This document shows, piece by piece, positions 58,113 through 64,000 of a DNA stretch of 64,000 nt; the stretch's first letter is position 1, and the number at the start of each line of letters is the position of its first letter. The DNA comes from an uncultured Bacteroidia bacterium (GTDB taxonomy: Bacteria > Bacteroidota > Bacteroidia > Bacteroidales > F082): NCBI GenBank assembly GCA_902802535.1, contig CADCML010000010.1, positions 1-64,000 on the forward strand, in the 5' to 3' direction. The position numbers and the translations under genes are program-made. The notes under the pieces were generated by a model. It made no database searches. It was not told the origin of the DNA and saw only the letters and a program-made list of their open reading frames with translations.

Positions 58113-59117
58113 TTATTCCTCTACGAACTGAAGGCTGTAGGCGATGGACTCCAGCTGGAGCAACGCATTGCGCTTCTTCTGGTTAGGCTCATAATAGAAG
58201 CCTTCTACAGTGACAAGTTGACCCGTGCAATTGTCGGCAAAGGTATAGGAGACAAATGGTCCGCCCATGTAGTTGTTGTAAACCTTCCACATGCCACGCA
58301 TTTCCTTGGCATAGCCTGCGGGAAAACCAATTGCCGTAGTCACTACAGGTGGCACAAACTCGGTTTCGGTGCCCATGTAAGAGCCTTCCGAAGGACCCGG
58401 AATGTTTTGACTCATTATCAGGTCACGCATCGAGAGCAGACTTTTGGCCTCAAACTGCAAAGTGTCGCGATAAGGCGTCTGATAGATGACAATATCGGCA
58501 CTCGAGCGTTCCAGTTCCTTGCGAAGCCACATGAAGTTGGCATCATTCTTGGCAATGTAGAAACCTTTCGGGACCGTCAGCGTGAAGCCAAACGTCTTCG
58601 CAATGGAATTGGCGATTTCATCATCCTTCGTAGGACGAAACACGGTCAAAATGCGCTCGCGCTCCACCTGGTCGAACCACTGTTGGTAAATCTCTTTTTG
58701 CTTGCCAAAAAGTTCAACCCAAGAGTCGATGGTGGGAGCGCTGATTTTCACGCAACGCTGCGGTGCTGCCCAAAAGTCCTCAGTGGTCTTGGCCACCGCC
58801 TCTTGCAAAGCGGGATTGATTTCCACCTCGATAATGCACTTGTGTTTCTTGAACATATCGGAAAAAGCCTCAGCATTGATGTGGGCCAAAGTGTTGCGCG
58901 ACTCGGGCTGAGGCAGTCCGTATTGGTCTCTCAGGAAGAAATGGCGAAGCGTGTCGCCGATGGTGCCATTCCATTGCTCGGGGTTTTGCGTAATGACCAG
59001 AATTTCAGCGGTGCCACCCACCGAACGGTCTTTCCTTTGTGTCTTTGATTGTTCGGAGCAAGACATCATCATGCCGGCAAGCACGATGACAGCTGCAATT
59101 TTCAGATAGTTTTTCAT
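58113..59117 (-). CDS. DUF4837 lipoprotein
   Basis: 334 residues. Signal MKNYLKIAAVIVLAGMMMSCSEQ with lipobox MMSC (Cys20). The body (GTAEILVITQNPEQWNGTIGDTLRHFFL ... VPKGFYIAKNDANFMWLRKE ... YMGGPFVSYTFADN) matches DUF4837, a Bacteroidota family of unknown function anchored in the envelope. It is located between the lytic transglycosylase and the HsdR_N gene on one strand with short gaps (43 and 10 bases), suggesting an operon. Confidence 0.85.
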   Translation of the reverse strand: MKNYLKIAAVIVLAGMMMSCSEQSKTQRKDRSVGGTAEILVITQNPEQWNGTIGDTLRHFFLRDQYGLPQPESRNTLAHINAEAFSDMFKKHKCIIEVEINPALQEAVAKTTEDFWAAPQRCVKISAPTIDSWVELFGKQKEIYQQWFDQVERERILTVFRPTKDDEIANSIAKTFGFTLTVPKGFYIAKNDANFMWLRKELERSSADIVIYQTPYRDTLQFEAKSLLSMRDLIMSQNIPGPSEGSYMGTETEFVPPVVTTAIGFPAGYAKEMRGMWKVYNNYMGGPFVSYTFADNCTGQLVTVEGFYYEPNQKKRNALLQLESIAYSLQFVEE

Positions 59118-59160
59118 AATATGTTGTTTTTTTGGTGCAAGCAAAATGCCTGACACCTGG

Positions 59161-60696
59161 TTATTTCTTGATTTTCAGCTTTTGTCCCACTATGACCGTG
59201 TTGCTCTTCAAGCCGTTCCATTTCTTGAGGTCGTTGACCGTGCAACCGTATTTCTTTGAAATGGAGTTGAGTGTCTCGCCTTTCTTCACGACGTGGGTCT
59301 TGACCGTAGAAGTCGTCGTTGTTTTGCTGCTGGTAGTTTTGGCACTACTGCTGGTCGATTTGCTCACCTGCGCCATGGGGGAGCCCGAGCGATAGATGGT
59401 GAGTCGCTGGCCGACATGGACGGTTTCGCGCTTCAAGTGATTCCAACGCTTGATGTTGGCCGTAGTAACATGGTATTTCCTTGCAATACTGCTGAGGCTC
59501 TCTCCTTTCTTCACCACATGGATAAAGCTGTCGCTCACCTTCTCCACCTTCTCTTCGATAATTTCGCGAGCCTTTTCCGACCTGCTCACGTAAGAGTAAA
59601 TGCTGTCCTCGAGCTGTACGAAACGCAAGGTATATTTGGTAGGCATACGAAGCGAATAGGGATACTCCTTGGTGCCTGGAATGACCCGTTTGGTGTACTG
59701 CGGATTGAAGAAAACAAGATCTTCCATAGGCACGCCAATGCACTCGTTGATTTGATCGAAAGCCACGCGGTCGTGCACCATCACCGTGTCAGTGCCGTGA
59801 AGCAACAGACCTGGATTGGAGGGATAGAGGTTATGCTCTGCGGCGTAATTCATCACGTAAGTCACAGCGATGAAAGCCGGCACATAGCCACGTGTCTCGG
59901 CAGGAAGATAAGGCCAGATGGCCCAATAGTTTTTCACGCCACGGGCTCTCAGGATGGCTTTGTTGACCGTGCCAGGCCCCGAATTATAAGCGGCCAGCAC
60001 CAGGAACCAGTCCTCATAGCGCGCATAAAGGCTTTTCAGGTATTGACATGCGGCCTCGGTCTCTTTTTCGGGGTCGTAACGGTCGTCCACCAAAGTGGAA
60101 ACCCTCAGACCGTATTCGGCACCCGTTCCTTTCATAAACTGCCACAAACCCTTAGCGCCCGCCTTCGAGCCTGCCGTGGGATTCAAAGCCGACTCCACCA
60201 TAGCCAAATACTTCAGTTCCAAAGGCAGGTTGTATTTGGCAAGATATTCCTCAAACATAGGAAAATAGACGTATGAAAAGCCCAACATGCGGCTCGATTG
60301 CTGACGGCGACGGTTGGCATACAACTCGATGAACGACTTCACATGGTTGTTGAAAGTCAACGGGATGGTCGTTTCGTAAGCCAGAGTCTGGATACGCCGC
60401 ATATAAACACTGTCGTCATAGGTCGGAATCTCATCCCTATCAAAGCCATACTTGTTCCAGATGGCCGTATCGATGTCGAGATACACATCTCGCGTAGTGC
60501 TGATTGAGCTCACCAAATCGAGCATCTCCATCACCGTCGATTCCTCCACTACCGCCTTGCCCGAATTCAAGTCATGAATCCTCTGATCGTCAAGCTCAAG
60601 GGTGTCAGTATCTGGCGCCGTAGGCTCGTAGACTTGCGCAAACAGGCGGACAAAAGGAAAAAGCAACAATACTAATATGAGGTGTGTTCGTTTCAT
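59161..60696 (-). CDS. Membrane-associated lytic murein transglycosylase (MltD-like) with two LysM domains
   Basis: 511 residues. The signal is MKRTHLILVLLLFPFVRLFAQ. The SLT domain (about 140-290) has the catalytic Glu in YLAMVESALNPTAGSKAGAKGLWQFM, and VLAAYNSGPGTVNKAI. Two LysM domains near the end (HVVKKGESLSSIARKYHVTTANIKRWN and HVVKKGETLNSISKKYGCTVNDLKKWN), joined by a Ser/Thr-rich linker, bind glycan. It cleaves peptidoglycan to anhydro-muropeptides in the periplasm. Start chosen after the -7 element at 60721-60728. First gene of a three-gene unit. Confidence 0.93.
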   Translation of the reverse strand: MKRTHLILVLLLFPFVRLFAQVYEPTAPDTDTLELDDQRIHDLNSGKAVVEESTVMEMLDLVSSISTTRDVYLDIDTAIWNKYGFDRDEIPTYDDSVYMRRIQTLAYETTIPLTFNNHVKSFIELYANRRRQQSSRMLGFSYVYFPMFEEYLAKYNLPLELKYLAMVESALNPTAGSKAGAKGLWQFMKGTGAEYGLRVSTLVDDRYDPEKETEAACQYLKSLYARYEDWFLVLAAYNSGPGTVNKAILRARGVKNYWAIWPYLPAETRGYVPAFIAVTYVMNYAAEHNLYPSNPGLLLHGTDTVMVHDRVAFDQINECIGVPMEDLVFFNPQYTKRVIPGTKEYPYSLRMPTKYTLRFVQLEDSIYSYVSRSEKAREIIEEKVEKVSDSFIHVVKKGESLSSIARKYHVTTANIKRWNHLKRETVHVGQRLTIYRSGSPMAQVSKSTSSSAKTTSSKTTTTSTVKTHVVKKGETLNSISKKYGCTVNDLKKWNGLKSNTVIVGQKLKIKK

Positions 60697-60720
60697 CGGA
60701 AAGAGTTTTTTATGAGAACG

Positions 60721-60768
60721 CAAAATTACCAAAAATCGTCTACAAGGAAAGAAAAAATACTAATTTTG
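60721..60768. promoter_or_regulatory. Divergent -7 elements for the transglycosylase and AI-2E genes
   Basis: Minus-strand TAATTTTG at 60721-60728 and plus-strand TAATTTTG at 60761-60768, each 24-26 bases from its ATG. Confidence 0.6.
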
Positions 60769-60794
60769 TCACTTCAAACGTAATCGGAAACATC

Positions 60795-61952
60795 ATGGAA
60801 AACGAGAAAAACACCGAAAGATTAGCAGGTTATCTGATAAAACTGGGCGGCTTGGCCATTGTGCTTGCCCTATGTTGGTACTTTAGTAATGTGCTGATTT
60901 ACATCATCGTGGCCTTTGTGGTCTCATTGGTCGGTCGACCTATCATGCAGTTGTTGCGGCGCATCAAAATCAAGGGGAAATCGGCTCCCAACTGGCTTTT
61001 GGCCCTGTTGACCCTTGTCGTCATCATCCTTTTCCTCGCCTTGATTGTCACGCAGATGATTCCCATGGTTTCCAACATCGTCAGAGATGCCTCAGCCATA
61101 GAGAGTTATAGTTATTTCGAATCCAACCCCATCGACAAGCTGAACGACTGGATGATTGGGCTGTTTCCCAACCTTGGCCACGACTTCGACATCACCTCCA
61201 TTTTGTTGGAGAAGGTCAGGGAATTGGCTGATTTCAGCAAAGTGAGCGGCATTGTGGGTTCGGTGGCCTCGGTGGTCACCAATGCCTTCGTCGGTTTGTT
61301 TGCCGTGATGTTCATCTCGTTTTTCTTCATCAAGGAAGAAGGGCTTTTCGAGCGGATCATCTGCGCCCTCGTTCCCGACAAGCACGAGATGACCTTAAGC
61401 AAAACCATGAATGAAATCAAAGAGCTGCTGTCGCGTTATTTTGTCGGTCTGCTCGTTGAGATGGTCGGCTTGGCTTTGGTCGATTTCCTTGGGTTATGGC
61501 TCATCGCCCGCCTCGACTTCACCTATGCTATCGGCATCGGTTTCATCGCGGGTGTACTCAATGTGATTCCTTACGTCGGACCGCTCATCGGCGACGTCAT
61601 CGGCATTGTCTTCGGCATTGTCTTGAAACTTGGCACGGGTGCAGGCTTGAATGTCAACATTTGGATCTTCGCACTTATCATTTTGGCCATCATGGTGGTG
61701 GCACAGCTCATCGACAACATCATCTACCAGCCCCTCATCTTCTCCACCAGCATCAAGGCGCATCCATTAGAGATTTTCATCGTACTGCTCATGGCTGGCC
61801 ACATCGGCGGTACCCTTGGAATGTTGGTAGCCATCCCTGCCTACACCGTGGTGCGTGTCATCGCCATCCGGTTCTTCTACCGATTCAAGCCCATACAGCG
61901 GCTTGTCCCTGATTTGAGCGAGGAAGATAAGATGATTGAGGAGATGGATTGA
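60795..61952 (+). CDS. AI-2E family membrane transporter
   Basis: 385 residues, about seven or eight membrane helices in the PF01594 layout. Diagnostic: LIYIIVAFVVSLVGRPIMQLLRR, FVGLLVEMVGLALVDFLGLWLIA, IGFIAGVLNVIPYVGPLIGDVIG and QLIDNIIYQPLIFSTSIKAHPLEIF. Members export autoinducer-2 or act as Na+/H+ antiporters; the substrate here is unknown. The last 68 bases overlap the convergent GNAT frame. Confidence 0.9.
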   Translation: MENEKNTERLAGYLIKLGGLAIVLALCWYFSNVLIYIIVAFVVSLVGRPIMQLLRRIKIKGKSAPNWLLALLTLVVIILFLALIVTQMIPMVSNIVRDASAIESYSYFESNPIDKLNDWMIGLFPNLGHDFDITSILLEKVRELADFSKVSGIVGSVASVVTNAFVGLFAVMFISFFFIKEEGLFERIICALVPDKHEMTLSKTMNEIKELLSRYFVGLLVEMVGLALVDFLGLWLIARLDFTYAIGIGFIAGVLNVIPYVGPLIGDVIGIVFGIVLKLGTGAGLNVNIWIFALIILAIMVVAQLIDNIIYQPLIFSTSIKAHPLEIFIVLLMAGHIGGTLGMLVAIPAYTVVRVIAIRFFYRFKPIQRLVPDLSEEDKMIEEMD

Positions 61953-62442
61953 TAGTTTTCTGGAAAGCTAACCGCTCATTGCCGTCCAAAAGGTAAATGA
62001 TGCCACAATAGTGGTAGCCGTGCCGCTCCAATCCCTTGCGCATGATGATATTGGCTTCGTGGGTATCGATGCGGATGTTAGCGACTCGGCTCTCGCAATA
62101 GTCCAAAAGCGTGTCCAAAATACCGTGCGATTCGGGGGTACTGGCAATGCGGTGAATGACGTGATACGGCTCATCATCAAGCCATTGGCCTTTGTAAATC
62201 TTGTTGTAAGTCACCTCTGGGCTGGGCAGCAATGCGAAAGTCCCGACAATGGTTTCTGTTTCGTCAAGCATCACATGGCTACCGCCTAACTCGATGTCTT
62301 TCTTGAACATATCATCACGAGGGTAGCCGTCTGGCCATTGAAAGGTGTTGCCATAACTGCGCATAATCTCGCGGGCTTGGTCGCGGAGGTTGAGGATGGT
62401 CGGCAAGTCGACCATAGTGGATTTGCGGATGGTGTAGCTCAT
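61885..62442 (-). CDS. GNAT-family N-acetyltransferase
   Basis: 185 residues beginning MSYTIRKSTMVDLPTILNLRDQAREIMR. VMLDETETIVGTFALLPSPE, YHVIHRIASTP (acetyl-CoA-proximal strand), GILDTLLDYCE and NIIMRKGLERHGYHYCGIIYLLDGNERLAF fit the GNAT fold, although the Q/RxxGxG/A loop is degenerate (PESHGIL). Substrate unknown. The frame overlaps the 3' end of the AI-2E gene by 68 bases; the last 20 residues are probably not conserved. The ATG overlaps the ybaK stop by 4 bases. Confidence 0.82.
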   Translation of the reverse strand: MSYTIRKSTMVDLPTILNLRDQAREIMRSYGNTFQWPDGYPRDDMFKKDIELGGSHVMLDETETIVGTFALLPSPEVTYNKIYKGQWLDDEPYHVIHRIASTPESHGILDTLLDYCESRVANIRIDTHEANIIMRKGLERHGYHYCGIIYLLDGNERLAFQKTINPSPQSSYLPRSNQGQAAVWA

Positions 62443-62942
62443 TTCTGTCCAAGTTCAAAGATGGTCAAATCGGCGACGGTCATGTCCACCACTTGAATCA
62501 AATCCTGTGGGTTCAATTTAAACTGCAAACCTCTCACTCCCGCACTGACATAGATGTAATCGAACAATTCACAGGTCTCGTGGATGAATGTTGGGAACTG
62601 TTTTTTCATACCCACAGGTGAACAACCGCCACGGATGTAACCCGTCAGGGGCAGCAGTTCCTTCATTGGGATGAGGTCGCAACTCTTGTTGCCCGTGGCC
62701 TTGGCGGTTTTCTTCAAGTCGAGTTCGTCGTTGCCCGGGATGACGCAGACGAAAAAGCCTATCTTGTCGCCTTTCAGCACCAAGGTCTTGAACACTTGGT
62801 CGATGTTCTCGCCCAGTTGGTCGGCGATGTGCTGCGCCCCGAGGTCGTTCTCGTCTACCTCGTAAGGTATCAGTTCATACGCAATCTTCTTTTGGTCGAG
62901 GATACGGCAGGCGTTGGTTTTGTTTACTTTTTCTTTGGACAT
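62439..62942 (-). CDS. ybaK: Cys-tRNA(Pro)/Cys-tRNA(Cys) deacylase YbaK
   Basis: 167 residues from MSKEKVNKTNACRILDQKKIAYEL. The INS-domain catalytic Lys is in VFKTLVLKGDK, with GYIRGGCSPVGMKKQFPTFI and SAGVRGLQFKLNPQDLI. It trims mischarged Cys-tRNA(Pro) in trans. Length usual for YbaK/EbsC. Coupled by an ATGA-type overlap to the GNAT gene, and 11 bases after the next minus-strand gene. Confidence 0.92.
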   Translation of the reverse strand: MSKEKVNKTNACRILDQKKIAYELIPYEVDENDLGAQHIADQLGENIDQVFKTLVLKGDKIGFFVCVIPGNDELDLKKTAKATGNKSCDLIPMKELLPLTGYIRGGCSPVGMKKQFPTFIHETCELFDYIYVSAGVRGLQFKLNPQDLIQVVDMTVADLTIFELGQK

Positions 62943-62953
62943 ATATTTGAAGT

Positions 62954-64000
62954 TTATACAATGACCTCCCAATATCCACCTCTATCCGAACCGACACGTC
63001 GGATATACTTATTACGCATGGCTTCAATGTTCCGTGAAACAGAATTTTCACTAATGCCAATTAATTTAGAGATTTCAGCTTTTGAGATAGTGGGAGTTTC
63101 AAGTATCAACCGAAGTATCTTTATCTTATTTTCTGTCACTCTTTCTCCCAACATTGATGCTTTTTCTATCACCTTTTCTATCACCTTTTCACGATTTTCT
63201 ATCACCCTTCCCGTTATTTTACTATCACTCTCTCCAACATTTGTTGGATTGTTTGTCAGGTTGTCTGATTTAATACTTTTACGGAAAGTCACCGTTACAA
63301 AACCACCAGACATGCTCCACTCCGGGTCTTGGACATTTTGTTTTCGGCACGCATCTATAATGCGTTTCACCCCAGAACCCCAACTTTCAAGATACGAAGT
63401 CTTGTACAACACCTCGGCAATGAGAGGATTATATGGATAAGAACCATGAGATTCCTTGATATTTGCCAAAGTAATTTGAGGCGGGAACATTCCTGGATTC
63501 TCAATCTCAATCCTGTCATCATAAATGGCAATACCGATAGTTAAGTTGTACTTTTCATATTGCCTATGGCACAAAGCGTTGATCAAAGCCTCACGCAATG
63601 CCTCCGATGGAATTTCGAGATGTTCCTCCCGTTTGAATCCAACAATTTTGCCACTAAGTGAAAGATGCTTGAAAAAGAATGACATTCCAGCATCCAACAA
63701 AACAAAGAAATTACCTTCAACCCTTTGGTTGTCAACAAACTCAATTTTGTCGTTGCCGCGAAAACGAGCCAAACGCAAAATAAACTGAGGATAATTGTAT
63801 GTGTCATTGGTAAACAGCATCGCAGCGGCATTGTTTGGAACTCCATCGGTAAGTAAACGCCACTTTTCTAGCACTTTCTCTACAGGCTCAGTAAAAGCCA
63901 TCTCTGACATACGGCCCATCTCGACACCCAAACGCACTGCTCCTCTAATACGCTCTTGGTTCAAATCCTCCAATTTCAGACCCTCGGCAGGCTGACGCTC
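62954..64000 (-). CDS. AlbA_2/RecG-like ATP-binding DNA-binding protein, 5' end outside window
   Basis: The frame is open to the window edge; 349 residues are visible. Seen: ALREALINALCHRQYEKYN (GHKL-like/HATPase_c_4 region), GIAIYDDRIEIENPGMFPP, YNPLIAEVLYKTSYLESWGSGVKRII, then a linker with VIENREKVIEKVIEKASM repeats and a C-terminal winged helix (TISKAEISKLIGISENSVSRNIEAMRNKYIRRVGSDRGGYWEV). These are the parts downstream of an AlbA_2 (Schlafen-like) domain, expected beyond base 64000. Members act as transcriptional regulators or toxin-like ATPases. Target unknown. Confidence 0.82.
   Translation of the reverse strand, partial: ERQPAEGLKLEDLNQERIRGAVRLGVEMGRMSEMAFTEPVEKVLEKWRLLTDGVPNNAAAMLFTNDTYNYPQFILRLARFRGNDKIEFVDNQRVEGNFFVLLDAGMSFFFKHLSLSGKIVGFKREEHLEIPSEALREALINALCHRQYEKYNLTIGIAIYDDRIEIENPGMFPPQITLANIKESHGSYPYNPLIAEVLYKTSYLESWGSGVKRIIDACRKQNVQDPEWSMSGGFVTVTFRKSIKSDNLTNNPTNVGESDSKITGRVIENREKVIEKVIEKASMLGERVTENKIKILRLILETPTISKAEISKLIGISENSVSRNIEAMRNKYIRRVGSDRGGYWEVIV

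Noticed and set aside
57795..59048. 417-codon plus-strand frame opposite the HsdR_N and DUF4837 genes
   Set aside because: Crosses two well-supported minus-strand genes; no signal peptide or motif.

Overview
This window looks like a chromosomal contig from a member of the order Bacteroidales (phylum Bacteroidota). The evidence is the promoter element TAnnTTTG (usually TATTTTTG or TATCTTTG) close upstream of most transcription units, the near absence of Shine-Dalgarno sequences, and lineage-typical genes: the fused MurF-alanine racemase, an F-ATPase operon ordered beta-epsilon-X-a-c-b-delta-alpha-gamma, a V-type ATPase with a DUF2764 subunit, serine palmitoyltransferase, DUF4296, DUF4837 and a giant fn3/GLUG surface protein with a remnant of a type IX secretion sorting tail. 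Species and family cannot be fixed from the sequence alone. Most genes are moderately GC-rich; one glycosyltransferase (10410-11201) is clearly AT-rich and probably acquired.

Layout. 1-10.2 kb: truncated amino-acid:Na+ symporter, DUF1016 nuclease, phosphoribosyltransferase, His-rich COG0523 metal GTPase, AAA_14 ATPase with a free-methionine sulfoxide reductase, an OxyR-like regulator divergent from TrkH, and a DUF389 membrane protein. 10.4-17.3 kb: GT32 glycosyltransferase, MTA/SAH nucleosidase, LOG-family hydrolase, a P-loop/dCMP deaminase fusion behind a block of tandem hairpin repeats, an NhaC antiporter and two lipoproteins. 17.3-21.0 kb: initiator tRNA-Met, era, a YafQ-type toxin-antitoxin pair, der, hslR. 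21.2-28.8 kb: V-type ATPase operon (E-DUF2764-A-B-D-I-K, minus strand). 28.9-34.1 kb: 1706-residue surface protein with a broken C-terminus. 34.2-36.2 kb: SPT plus a reductase, likely the first two sphingolipid steps. 36.5-43.9 kb: complete F-type ATPase operon. 44-52.6 kb: small sorted surface protein, MurF-Alr, PssA, an orphan DUF2442-HTH protein, LptB and KdsD (LPS), RecQ, lipoprotein. 52.6-54.3 kb: REP-associated Y1 transposase between inverted REP-like hairpins, then a frameshifted lipoprotein. 54.4-64 kb: polyprenyl synthase, Cys-rich secreted protein, QueA, GtrA, MltD-like lytic transglycosylase operon, AI-2E-family transporter, GNAT, YbaK, and a truncated AlbA_2-type regulator.

How it fits together. 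The cell carries two rotary ATPases. The V-type c subunit keeps the Thr/Gln/Tyr/Gln/Glu Na+ ligand set of Enterococcus hirae NtpK, while the F-type c subunit lacks Na+ ligands, so one Na+ and one H+ machine are predicted. An NhaC antiporter, a Na+ symporter and TrkH in the same window fit a cell running both ion cycles. Envelope functions (sphingolipid, PE, LPS, peptidoglycan, lytic transglycosylase, T9SS cargo) dominate the rest.

The most unusual signal is non-coding. Several hairpin-repeat families sit between genes: a 159-182 bp palindromic element in three copies with compensatory stem changes; REP-like two-hairpin elements around the Y1 transposase and again before the dCMP deaminase gene; and long hairpins whose arms are themselves micro-repeats, found at the c-ring genes of both ATPase operons. 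These are the best candidates for something undescribed.
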